This document shows, piece after piece, positions 24,836 through 36,463 of a stretch of 64,000 bases of DNA. Each line of letters opens with the position of its first letter. Within the stretch, counting starts at the first letter, position 1. Below the pieces are notes generated by a model, which was not told the DNA's origin, searched no databases, and saw nothing but the letters and a program-made list of their open reading frames with translations. Location: positions 22,715,436 to 22,779,435 of the forward strand of contig CM068828.1 in NCBI GenBank assembly GCA_028554795.2. The letters run 5' to 3'. The stretch comes from Sinohyriopsis cumingii. Taxonomy: Eukaryota; Mollusca; Bivalvia; Unionida; Unionidae. The translations under genes and the position numbers were made by a program.

Positions 24836-26995
24836 AATGTCATAGCAATCCAAAAAAAAATTATTCTAAAATTTGATGAAATTGGCAATGGATAGCTATT
24901 TGTTCCATTACTGTTTTATGTCATACATATGAATGTCATGTCACAGTTTGCTTTTATTTTACAAAATATTATTTAAGTATCTGCAATACCTCACAGTAAT
25001 AAAATATTCTAGACTGAAATTCAATTTAGACTTTGGATTGAGGAGTATTGGTCTAGATTTTGTGCCTGGATGTTTCATATATCCCAATGAAACATAAAAA
25101 GGTCACAACAACCTACTTGAAAGGTCAGAGTTCTGTTACCTTTAACACACAATCAAGATCTGAACTTCACAATAATAAGTTTAAGCAAAACCACTAGGAT
25201 GTGTAATACAGGCAAAAGTCAATTAGGTAAAGGGTAACAGTCCAAACCTCATTGGAACTGTACCATTTTCATTACAGCTTCTTCTCTTTGGATTGAACAG
25301 TGATGTGTTGGAAATGTGAATTTTACAAAAGTTCTAACAAAGGCCAATGACATATAAAATGTTAAGTCCCTGGGATGTAGTAGGGATCAGAGTTGTATAA
25401 AAATCTAAGAACTACAATTTTTTTTCTTCAGAAAAGCAATTATAAAAGGTGCACATTAAGCCAGACAATTTTGCAAAATTAAAGGTATTTTTTTAAATAA
25501 TAAGTCTATGAAACAAGTAAGTACACTTTAGCAAATAACACAAAGAAACTAACCAGAAATGTGTTCACGAAACCTAAAGAGTATGAATTACCCATTAAGA
25601 TGGAAAACTGGAACACTAGATTTCGTAACCACTGCAGAACCAAAAGTCCAAGTTTCAAATTTGTTTAAACTTTAGAAATGCTTTAAAAGTTTATGTAATT
25701 GTCCAAATATGATGAGATAATCAACATACAAAATTTGTCAAACTCAAGTTGTTTTACCTTTATTATGCAAACTAGACTTTCTATTTTTTAAAAATCCTAT
25801 GTAATAACAAACATTAACAAGAGTCCTTTGAAGGAACTGACAATTTACAGGGCAAAAAGAATTTGCAGGAATTCAAGACCATTTTTTTCCTTTATTTACT
25901 GAGTTTATAACAAGATAACCAGGTTGGATTTCAGATTTACAACAGAACACTTTTGATGGTGAAACAAATACAATGTTTAATGATGAATGGCTTGAATGAG
26001 AAAAGAATTACGACTAATATGTGCATGTATAAGATCCAAATACTGGACAAATTAACTTAACTGGCACAAGCCTAATAATGCAACAAATACAAATAATGAC
26101 CTTACACAGTACAAGGACAAAGGTGAATGATTCACAGTAATTTCACACGACAAAAAGAATGATGTGTTTTACTCAAAAAGTAAACACGAATTCACTCAAA
26201 CAGTGACAAATGAGGTATTTTACTCAAAATAGTAAAATGATAAAAATAAAGGGACATATATCATACAAAATATCTTTAATCCCTAAACACTGGGTATTAC
26301 AAATCCAAAAAGTAGCCCACGGCTAAAAGATTACATGTATGGAGTTACACACTCCATCACCAGCACACTTGGCTACCAGTCACAATTGACAGTCAAGCAG
26401 TCAGTATTCTAGGTAGTCACCAACCACCATTCAATTCCTTGGTCAATCATGCATTCAGTGCCCACCTTTTGGTCAGCAATGCTTGATCACCTGCTACTCG
26501 ACCCGCAACACTATTCACTCATCTCTATGGCTGCTATGGTTCAGCTTTACTGCTGTTATGGTCAACTGCTATGGTTAGCTCTACAGCTGGTACCATGTCG
26601 ACTCCTATCAGCTAAATATAAATCTAACACAATGTACTATGCACGACATGGGCATACACAATAAAATATAATGATGTTTTGCTATACAGATTACATTACT
26701 GGCACAATAATTACAAAACATTAAACAGGTTCATAAGTGAACCTACCCATGCCTGATAAGAATCCTATGGTACTAAATATTTTTAAAAATGCAACTTTAC
26801 ATTGCTAATATACATCTCTTGCTAAGTTACAAACAAGAATAGAAAATATTTGCATTATACCACGAAATATTGTACAATATAGATAAATGTCCCTTGGGTA
26901 TCGTTGTACACAAAAGAACGAAACCTGAGTACATGTATTTAATAAATAAAGGGATTTATACAATTCTGTGACAGAGATTTGAAAAATTTTTGATA
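24836..26995. other. No recognisable gene
   Basis: AT-rich, mostly unique sequence. A short frame at 26449-26664 has no family resemblance. No element ends or splice-flanked exon were recognised. Confidence 0.4.
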
Positions 26996-26999
26996 TTCT

Positions 27000-27790
27000 T
27001 CAGCAATACACATAGTGGATGTCAGCTTGGTACCATTTTTATTTAGGATAAAGTAGACATCATTAGAAATCTTTTGGTGAAAACCCTATGCCATAATGAT
27101 CATTAATTCACGGGAGTAGTGACAACAAGATTTTTAAGACAGTCATCATGACAGCCATATTGGATATTAGTGAAAACTCCATGATGATATCGCCATCCAT
27201 TTGGACCGGACAGGAGTAGAAGTGGCCAGATTTAACATCTGAACAGCACCATTTACATTTAAGAACATTTATACATCATAATCAAGTTTTCAGTGAAAAC
27301 CCCATGTTCATATGACCATGCATTCAGACAAGAAGCCATAACAAGATTTTCAACATGGCTGTCATAGTGGTCATCCTGGACATCTGATCAGCAACAGTCA
27401 TTTCAGGAGGAGTAGTGAAAAAAAAAACATTTTCAAGTTGGCTGCAGTGATGGCCAAATTAGATGTCAGGTCTGCACCATTTTAACTTACAATCAACTGC
27501 ACAGCATAAAAAGTCTTCCGTGAAAACCCCATGTTGATATGACCTTCATTTCAGTTATAAGGAGTAGCTACTGCAAGAGTTTCAAGATGGTCACTGTGGT
27601 GGACATATTGAATGTCCGATCAGCACCACTGTCATTTATGACCAACTAGACCATGGAATGAATGTGTGTGCAAATTTCAAGGCAAACTCCAAAATAGTTA
27701 AGGAGGATTAACATTAATAAGGTTTACAGACAACATCCCATACCAAAAGCACTTCTGGTCTATGACCAGTGGAGAAAAAACATTTAAAAA
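27000..27790. repeat. Diverged interspersed repeat (GTGAAAACCCCATGTTGATAT type)
   Basis: Four to five decayed units, each about 130-190 bases, share GTGAAAACCCCATGTT, CAAGATGGCTGT and GACATCTGATCAGCACCA. A related single unit lies at about 21345-21580. This is an old dispersed tandem family and carries no gene. Confidence 0.6.
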
Positions 27791-28035
27791 TTGCTCTGAA
27801 AATCTAATCAAGTCATCAACATATTAACAAATTAATATAAATATGTCGACCAAATTTATTTTGCCTACCGCATACTAACAACAGTTTGTTTAATCATGCT
27901 AACAAAATCCAAAATCTGTCTACAAATGTGGGTTTTGTCTAATTATGCTAATATATGTCTAACTCATGTGGGTTTTGTCTAATTACGCCAACATCTGCCT
28001 ACCTCAAGTGATTTTCACTTAATCATGCAAAGACC

Positions 28036-29150
28036 TTCCCAGTACCAGTAGGGTATGGTTGTACATTGCTGTGTAGGTACCAGTAGGGTATGGTTGTACA
28101 TTACATGGTTTATAGATATCCTGTGTAGGTACCAGTATAGAATGGTTGTACATTACATGGTTTATATATCTATTGTGTATATACCAGTAGGGTAAGTTTG
28201 TACATTACATCGTATATACATTTGCTGTGTAGGTACAAGTAGACTGTGGTTGTACATTATATGGTTTATACAAATTTTATATAGGCACCAGTAGGACATG
28301 GTTGTACATTACAATGTGTATATATCCTCTGTGTAGGTACCAGTAGGGTAAGTTGTATATTACATGTATGTACCATTATGGTATTTGTTGTACATAACAA
28401 GGTTTTATATATATCTTCTGTGTAGGTACCAGCAGGGTATGGTTGTACATTACATGGTTTATACGTTTGCTGTGTAGGTACCAGTAGAGTATGGTTGTAC
28501 ATTACATGGTTTATACATCTGCTGTGTAGGTACCATTAGGGTATGGTTGTATACATGGTTTATACGTTTGCTGTGTAGGTACCAGTAGGGTATGGTTATA
28601 CATTGCATGTATGTACCATTATTGTATTTGTTAAACATGGTTTATACATCCACTGTATAGGTACAGTACCAGTAGGGTAAATTTGTACATTACATGGTAT
28701 ATACATTTGCTGTGTAGGTACTAGTAGAGTGTGGTTGTACATTATATGGTTTATACAAATTTTATATAGGTACCAGTAGGGCATGGTTGTACATTACAAT
28801 GTGTATAGATCCTCTGTGTAGGTACCAATAGGGTAAATTTGTACATTACATGGTTTATATGTTTGCTGTGTAGATACCAGTTGAATATAGTTGTACATTA
28901 CATTGTTTATACATCTGCTGTGTAGGTACCAGTAGAGTATGGTTGTACATTACATGGTTTATACATCCGCTGTATAGGTACCAGTAGGGCATGATTGTAC
29001 ATTACATGGTTTATACATCCGCTGTATAGGTACCAGTAGAGTATGATTGTACATTACATTGTTTATACATTTGCTGTGTAGGTATCAGTAGTATTATGTT
29101 TGTACATTACATAGTTTATACATTTGCTATGTGGGTACCAGTATGGGCAT

Positions 29151-29213
<63 letters not shown>

Positions 29214-30786
29214 GCTGTGTAGATACCAATATGATTGTACAGTAATACTAGTTTTATACATCCATTTTGTTGGTACCAATAGGGTAAGGTTGTACATTAC
29301 ATGGTAGATGTATGTACATTTGCTGTGTAGATACCAGTACCTCAATGGGTTTTGTCTAATTAAGCCAAAATGTGCCTAAATCAAGTGATTTTCACCTAAT
29401 CATGCGAAGACCTTCCTGGTATCAGTAGGGTATGGTTGTCCAATTCATGGTGTATACATCTACTGTGTAGGAACCTTTAGGGTATGGTTTTACATTACAT
29501 GGCTCACACATCTGCTGTGTAGTACAGGTACCAGTACAGTATAGATAGATTACATGGTTTATACATCCACTGTTTTTGTATATTATATGGTTTATACAAC
29601 TTTTCTATCAGTACCATTATGGTAAGATTGCACATTACGTGGTTTATACATCAACTGCATAGGTTCCAGTAGGCTATGGTTGTACATTACATGGTTTATA
29701 TATCTTCTGAGTAGATACCAGTAGAGTATGGTTATACAAAAGTAACGCTACAAAGACAATTGGAAAGCTGCATTGAAAGCGTTCAACATAAATCCTTTTG
29801 TACAGTACATGTTGTATACATCTTCTGTGCAGGTACTATTAAGGTGTGTTTAACTTTGCACATTACATGGTTTATATATCCACTGTGTATGCACCAGTAG
29901 GGTATCATTGTGCATTACATGGTTTATACATCCACTGAGTTTGTACCAGAAAGGTGAGGTTGTACATTATATGGTTTATACATCCATCGAGTTGGTACCA
30001 GAATGGTATGGTTGTACATTACATGGTTTATACATCCGTTGAGTTGGTACCAGAATGGTGAGGTTGCACATTACATGGTTTATACATCCATTGATTTAGT
30101 ACCAGAATGGTAAGGTTGTACATTACATGGTTTATATATCCACTGTGCATGTACCAGTAGGGTATGGTTGTACATTACATGATTTATATATCCATCGAGT
30201 TGGTACCAGAATGGTATGGTTGTACGTGACAAGGTTTATACATCCACTGAGTTGGTACCAGAATGATATGGTTGTACATTACATGGTTTATACATCCATT
30301 GAGGTGGTACCAGAATGGTGAGGTTGTACATTATATGGTTTATACATCCGTCGAGTTGGTACCAGAATGGTATGGTTGTACATTACATGGTTTATATATC
30401 CATCGAGTTGGTACCAGAATGGTATGGTTGTATGTAACAAGGTTTATACATCCATTGAGTTGGTACCAGAATTGTATGGTTGTACATTACATGGTTTATA
30501 CATCCATTGAGTTGGTACCAGAATGGTGAGGTTGCACATTATATGGTTTATACATCCGTCGAATTGGTACCAGAATGGTATGGTTGTACATACATGGTTT
30601 ATACATCCATCGAGTTGGTACCAGAATGGTATGGTTGTACGTGACAAGGTTTATACATCCACTGAGTTGGCACCAGAATTGTAAGGTTGTACATTTCATG
30701 GTTTATATATCCACTGTGTATGTACCATTAGAGAATGGTTGTACATTACATGGTTTATATATCCACTGTGTAGGTACCAGTAGAGT
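28036..30786. repeat. 52-bp satellite-like array, left block
   Basis: About fifty copies of a 52-base unit: TACCAGTAGGGTATGGTTGT, ACATTACATGGTTTATACAT, then CTGCTGTGTAGG. The part at about 29930-30710 uses a distinct subtype (GAGTTGGTACCAGAATGG). A (TA) microsatellite interrupts it at 29154-29211. A single-copy-looking segment beside the array (about 27978-28035, TGGGTTTTGTCTAATTACGC) is repeated inside it at about 29346-29415, so the array and its edge were duplicated together. Confidence 0.95.
29154..29211. repeat. (TA)n microsatellite inside the 52-bp array
   Basis: About 29 TA units lie between two 52-bp monomers. They probably expanded from the TATATA in a monomer. Confidence 0.95.
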
Positions 30787-31895
30787 ATGTGGCCATGTGG
30801 TCCAATGCACTCACCGTTACGGATCACAGCCATCTCACCTCTGTCTGCATGGGCTCGAGTCTCGAATTCGCATAATGTGGGTATATGAGAAAGCTTGCCA
30901 TAGCTTCTCGTGGGTCTGTGGTTCTTTCTGGGGTGTTCCCGGGTTCTTCCTCCACCATTTATACTAGCCGCTATGAATAGCCTATCTTGTGCTGAAAAAT
31001 GGCGTTATACCCATAGCTGCCAACCTTCCATGCTTGCAATTAGTGAAAATAGGGATAAAAATTCATGAATTTTGGCATGAATTCGTGAAGCGATCTTCCA
31101 GTCAATGAATATTTGTCGGAACAAACGTTTAGGATTGTCTCCAGCTGATAAAGGTAGATTGTGTTCCACAAGAAAACTCATAAACAATGCTTCAGATTTG
31201 GTAGCTTGCAGGTCTTCCGTAGATGGCTTAAAATATTCCAGAGTTGAAATCTGGTGCGAGTTCTTAATTTCCCCAACCTCTATGTGCTTTTTGTTACCCA
31301 TGTGCTTCATCACATCATCTCTTCCACCATGCCTGATGCTAAAATTGTGGCACACTGCGTCCAAAAAGCATGATGTATATCAGTGTTTGATGGCTGAATG
31401 CACGGCCAACTTTTGGTACATTTCAAACTAAACTTCACTTTTTGTGCATTACATTTCTTTTTCCTTGTTGGTGAAGACATTTTCAAGATACAACGCTGAA
31501 TGGTAATTCAAATAAGTGTTTGCGGCGCAAGCGCGGAGCAAAATTCCGGTCAGGCCCCAGTTTCTCTCAAAAGCATTTGTAAAACTACGCTTATGCATAT
31601 AAATTAAAATACACTAAAATACTTGCTACCGGGCCAACTGTACCAATCAGCTATGGTTCCAGTAATGTCGCGACCAGCAGTACCGGACCGTTCGGCAACT
31701 GCCTATATCTCGACTTGCGCTTAATGGCAAATCGGTTATTTTATTAAAGAATTAAAATAATTGAGAATTGGGGAATTCGTGATTTTTTTTTTTTTTTTGC
31801 ATGCGGCGTGAATCAGTGAATCGCTGAAAAAGTCGTGAAATTCACACCAAAATCGTGAGGGTTGGCAGCTATGTAAACCCTACAACAACAACAAC
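30787..31895 (+). mobile_element. tRNA-derived SINE, family B, copy 2 (split by a hAT-like element)
   Basis: The SINE head begins GTGGCCATGTGGTCCAATGC. The body contains TGTGGGTATATGAGAAAGCT and GGTTCTTCCTCCACCATTTA and is cut after GCTGAAAAATGGCG near 31012. The AAC-rich tail resumes at 31881. It sits in the 52-bp array, flanked by near-identical direct repeats CCAGTAGAGTATG and CCAGTAGACTACG. Those repeats resemble the array monomer itself but read as a target-site duplication. Confidence 0.85.
31013..31872 (-). mobile_element. Non-autonomous hAT-like element inside the SINE
   Basis: This 860-base element has inverted ends ATAGCTGCCAACC. It is flanked by TTATACCC and GTAAACCC, an imperfect 8-base duplication of the SINE site, as expected for hAT transposons. 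The minus strand keeps the N-terminal part of a transposase: a lysine-rich start (MSSPTRKKK), then a BED-type zinc finger whose frame shifts near 31350 (FSIRHGGRDDVMKHMGNKKH), then SFLVEHNLPLSAGDNPKRLF. The DDE core and C-terminal dimerisation region are missing, so it cannot move by itself. The same family appears more completely at 60820-62964. Confidence 0.8.
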
Positions 31896-33220
31896 CAGTA
31901 GACTACGTTTGTACATTATATGATTTATACATATGCTGTGTAGGTACCAGTAGAGAATGGTTGTACATTACACGGTTTATGCATCTTCTGTGTAGGTACC
32001 AGTAGAGTATGTTTGTACATTACATGGTTTATACATATGCAGTGCAGGTAACAGTAGAGAATGGTTGTACATTACACGGTTTATACATTGGCTGTATAGG
32101 TACCAGTAGAGTATGGTTGTAGATTACATGGTTTATAGATCAACTGTATAGGTACCAGTAGGGTAAGGTTGTACATTACATGGTTTATACATCAACTGTA
32201 TAGGTACCAATAGGGTATGGTTATACATTACATGGTTTATACATCTTCTGTGCAGGAACCAGTACGGTAAGGTTGTACATGACATGGTTTATACATCAAC
32301 TGTATAGGTACCAGTAGGGTATGTTTATACATTGCATGGTTTATACATCTTCTCTGTAGGTACCAGTAGAGTATGGTTGTACATTACATGGTTTATAGAT
32401 CAACTGTATAGGTACCAGTAGGGTAAGGTTGTACATTACATGGTTTATACATCAACTGTATAGGTACCAGTAGGGTATGGTTATACATTACATGGTTTAT
32501 ACATCTTCTCTGTAGGTACCAGTAGAGTATGGTTGTACATTACATGGTTTATACATCTTCTCTGTAGGTACCAGTAGAGTATGGTTGTACATTACATGGT
32601 TTATACATCAACTATATAGGTACCATTAGGGTAAGGTTGTACATTACGTGGTTTGTACATCCGCTGTATAGATATCAGTAGTGTATGGTTATAAATTATG
32701 TGGTTTATACATCAACTGTATAGGTTCCAGTTGAGTATGAGTGTATTATTCATGGTGTATAAATCTTCTATGTAGGTACCAGTAGGGTAAGGTTGTACAT
32801 TACATGGTATATACATCTGCTTTGTGGATACCAGTAGAATATGGTTGAACATTACATAATTATACATCTTCTGTGTAGATACCAGTAGGGTATGGTTGTA
32901 CATTACATGGCTTACACATCTTCTGTGCAGATACCAGTAGAGTACGTTTGTACATTACATGGTTTATACATCAATTGTATAGGTACCAGTAGTGTATGTT
33001 CGTACATGACATGGGTTATACATCAACTATATAGGTACCAGTAGGGTATGGTAGTACATTACATGGTATATACCTCTGCTGTGTAGAAACCAGTAAAGTA
33101 TGGTTTAACATTACATGGTTTATACATCACCTGTGGTACCAGTAGGGTAAGGCTGTACATTATATAATTAAACATCTTCTGTGTATGTACCAGTAGTGTA
33201 TGGTTGTACATTACATGGTT
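31896..33220. repeat. 52-bp satellite-like array, middle block
   Basis: About 25 more copies of the 52-base unit, mostly the GGTACCAGTAGGGTA subtype with ATCAACTGTATA or ATCTTCTGTGTA linkers alternating. This gives a 104-base higher-order period near 32120-32600. It ends in mid-monomer (ACATTACATGGTT) at the LINE insertion. Confidence 0.95.
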
Positions 33221-33670
33221 ATGGCTGCTATCGCTTTACCGGCTTGACGCAGCTGTTCCGTTTTTTGTGCCGTTTTCATAATATTTGTGCTTGTTGCCTG
33301 ACTTCGTCTATGTTATTGTTTTCATTATGTACTGGCTGTTCAGTTCGTATGTGTTTCTTCATCTCCTTATTTTGGAAACGAGAACAATTAGACCTTTTCT
33401 CAGCTGTCTTGCTCAACTGCTACAACTTCCTTTATTTTCGAACAACCTCTATCACGTGATACTCGCCAGTCAACCCGTTTATGCTATGATGGACTCTCAT
33501 TAATTGCTTTAAATGATCACTCCTTGGCTCTCCGCACTACATTGTGCTCTAGACTAAATGAACTGTAACTACATTCATCATTACCTAAACGTAAACAGAA
33601 GCGAAAAAATAAACGTTGTTTCAAAGCTGGCAGGCGTAGAACAAGAAGAAGAATTCCAGTTATCTCCCTT

Positions 33671-34508
33671 ATGCCCTTTCCGGCTCAACAATTTAAAAAT
33701 TCGAACGTTAATTTAGATAACCTAATTCAAATCCCTATTAATTCGTCAACATTTGTGTCAACTATCCCTGAGATACATCTGCGTATTGCATTATTCAATG
33801 CCCAGTCAGTAGGACCACCGGAAAAAAAGCGCACAGAAATAGTTAATTTTATCAACGACCAGAATATTGACGTCTTTTTCCTCACATAAACATGGCTAAA
33901 AACATCAGGCGATGAGCCCAAGTGTGCGGATCTAACACCCACTGGTTACTCCATCAAGTCGTTTCCCAGTAACTCTTGCGGAGGTGGAATTGCTGACATC
34001 ACAAACGTAATCAAACGTCTTAACCACACCACAACATTCAATTTCGACAACACATCGTTTGAACTAGTCCAAACCACACTCACACTGAAGCAAATGTCAG
34101 TCCATTTTTTTCTGCCTATACCGCCCTCCTCCTAGTAGAAAAAACAAGCTGAATGAATCTCTCTTTTTGGAGCAGTTTCCGAATCTCCTGGACTATGGAA
34201 ATTCGATAGGTGGCAACCTGATTATTCTTGGAGATTTCACCTTCACTTCGACTGTCCCGGAAACCCAAACACATCAAGATCCATATATTTCATTAATGTT
34301 TTCAACCTCAAACAGTCAGTTAACCAACCCACCCATAAACATGGTGACATTTTATACTGGATTCTTCATAGACCTGATGATAACATTCTACGGTCCTCCC
34401 TGGTATCCCATGAACTTGCATCAGATCACCTCTGCATTATATGCCATCTTGACGTATCAGTCCCTAACCTTCCACCTTTATCTGCTACTAAGAGAAACCT
34501 CCGTATAA
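33671..34508 (+). pseudogene. LINE apurinic-type endonuclease domain (broken)
   Basis: It opens with MPFPAQQFKNSN, then RIALFNAQSVGPPEKKRTEI and IDVFFLT, followed after a stop by TSGDEPKCADLTPTGYSIKS and SCGGGIADIT. These match the start of the EN domain: the asparagine of FNAQS, and the position of the catalytic glutamate of LTETW, which is here lost to a stop after LT. Further pieces with GDFTFTSTVP (the GDFN box, changed) follow near 34225. At least two frame changes separate the pieces, so no functional nuclease can be made. Confidence 0.75.
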
Positions 34509-35069
34509 TAAATAGAACCAAACTACTTCACGACATCCAAGCAAATGTAGCAACTTGCTTACCTCCTACAGCAGAAGAACTCGATAGCTGCCTGCATTCA
34601 TTGCTCGACAAAAATGTCCCTTCTACCAAGTGCAGAGTATAAATTCAAAAGTGTTCTCCAAAGTATAGCAGTGTTAGAGACCAGCTTCGCACTGCTAAAA
34701 GAGACCGCCGTAAAGCTGAGAGGCTTTGGCTTTCCACCAGACTCACAATTCATAAGCAAATCTATGAAGCTGCTAAGAAGAATGTCACAAATATAGTCCA
34801 TGCAGCGAAATCAGCCCACTACAGTACTAGGATCATGGAAAGTTCCAGCTGCAAAGAGCTCTTCGAGATTACTAACAAGCTAATGTCAAGGAATAAATCT
34901 ATACCACTTCCAACTACCTTCTCTCCAGTCGATCTTCCGGACATGTTGGCAAATTTCTTCCGTGACAAAGTACAAACCATTAGAGATAAGCTTGACACCA
35001 CAATTTCAATTGACTCATCATCACCATACAGTTGGGATACAGAATTTGAGCAGCAACCATTAGCAGCAT

Positions 35070-35969
35070 TTGAACCTGTCTGTACGTACAATCCTGATGA
35101 AGAGTGCACCAAAGACATGTGAACTTGATCCAATTCCAACATCACTGCTGCTTGAGTGCTTAGATCCAGTATTTCCTTCACTAACTGATGTTATCAATAC
35201 CTCTCTCGCATCAGGGGAATTCTCATCATTTTTCAAAACTGCCATTGTAAATCCTCTGCTGCAGAAACCAACACTAGACCATAACGATTTAAAGAACTAC
35301 CGCCCAGTTTCTAATCTCCCATTCATATAAAAAAATCTTAGAAAAGGTTTTTCTATCCCAGCTTGTATCTCATCTGAATTCAAACAGTCTTTATAGCAAT
35401 GTACAATCTGCATATCGCCCTTGCCACAGTACTGAAATTACTCTTCTAAAATTAATGACATTCTCTCTGCTTTGGATAGCGGAACGATAACAGTCCTCAG
35501 CCTCCTTGATTTGTCTGCAGCATTTGACACAATAGACCATGATATATTACTTAGCCGTCTCCAGCATGTATTTGGCATTCATGATACAGCCTTACTGTGG
35601 TTCAAGTCCTACTTGGTCAACAGGACACAAATTGTGTCTGCAAATGGAATACACTCCAGCCCAGTTAATCTATGTTGTGGTGGTCCGTTTTTGGACCCGT
35701 TCTTTTCATTCTGTACACTCAGCCGCTCTCAAGTGTCATAGATCATCACCCTGTGTCTCACCAATTGTACGCTGACAACATCCAAATATACAAATCTGGC
35801 CACCCAACTGAAGTTGATGCTACCATACAAGGCATAGAGAGGTGCATTTCTGATGTGAAATCATGGATGACATGTAACAAGCTGCAGATGAATGAGGATA
35901 AAACTGAGGCCATTCTGATCACAACACAAAGACTTTCTCATTCACATCCTTTACCTCAAACAATAAATA
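35070..35969 (+). pseudogene. LINE reverse transcriptase, 5' part (broken by frameshifts and by an insertion)
   Basis: Frames here give ELDPIPTSLLLECLDPVFPS, KPTLDHNDLKNYRPVSNLPF, LSLLDLSAAFDTIDHDILLS (RT motif with the first catalytic aspartate), GPVLFILYTQPLSSVI and HQLYADNIQIYKSG. In the last, the usual YADD box reads YADN, a changed catalytic residue. The frame ends at the boundary of the DNA transposon, after QTIN. The order and spacing are those of L2/CR1 reverse transcriptases. A frameshift near 35330 and another near 35690 are visible in addition to the insertion. Confidence 0.85.
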
Positions 35970-36078
35970 CACTGGTCAACAGTGAAATCATTACTGACTT
36001 GAAAAGGCCCTAATCTGTAGTATTTTGGTGTGCCGAACACGAATATAACCGTGAAAAATTTGTATTGGCTCTCGTTTT
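35970..36078 (+). repeat. Left terminal and subterminal inverted repeat of the DNA transposon
   Basis: The outer 12 bases are CACTGGTCAACA. The inner block starting GTGCCGAACACGAATAT and ending TTGGCTCTCGTTTT pairs with the right end. Between them the two ends are only weakly similar. Confidence 0.85.
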
Positions 36079-36227
36079 GAAGATATTCATATACCTCATT
36101 TTCTATGTTTCACTGTGTAAATTTCTCCAGTAGGACTGCAGCAACATCCGGAATAATGATGTAACATTGCATAATACCATCATGCTCACATCATCCACAG
36201 TTGATTGCATCATTTTCTGATGCAATG

Positions 36228-36350
36228 CAATACTAATGCCATGCGGCTGCTGAAGTAAGTTGACGTCAGCAGTGTACTATACATGTGTAGGCCTATTATA
36301 CTAATGCCAGGCGGCTGCTGAAGCTGACGTAAGCAGTGTACTATATAAAG
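36228..36350 (+). promoter_or_regulatory. Duplicated promoter segment with CRE-like site and TATA box
   Basis: A segment starting ACTAATGCCA(T/G)GCGGCTGC and ending GCAGTGTACTATA occurs twice in tandem (about 36228-36281 and 36298-36347). The first copy holds the perfect CRE palindrome TGACGTCA (36261-36268), the second TGACGTAA. Only the second copy ends in TATATAAAG (about 36343-36350), a good TATA box lying about 115 bases before the transposase ATG. The arrangement looks like a self-contained promoter of the transposon. Confidence 0.6.
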
Positions 36351-36463
36351 CCCAATCAGATAGGTTCAGCATTTAAAATATTTTAGACGTTGTGCGAGAC
36401 AGTTCAAGCTACTGTTACATAAAACTTATTATTTTATCCATTTACGTACAATAAAGAACAGTA

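Noticed and set aside
26449-26664. A 71-codon frame with a plausible ATG
   Set aside because: The composition is repetitive (Leu/Tyr/Cys from CTGCTATGG-like repeats), with no family match.
31105-31431. A 108-codon plus-strand frame inside the hAT-like element
   Set aside because: The opposite strand carries recognisable BED-finger transposase sequence, so this frame is its shadow.
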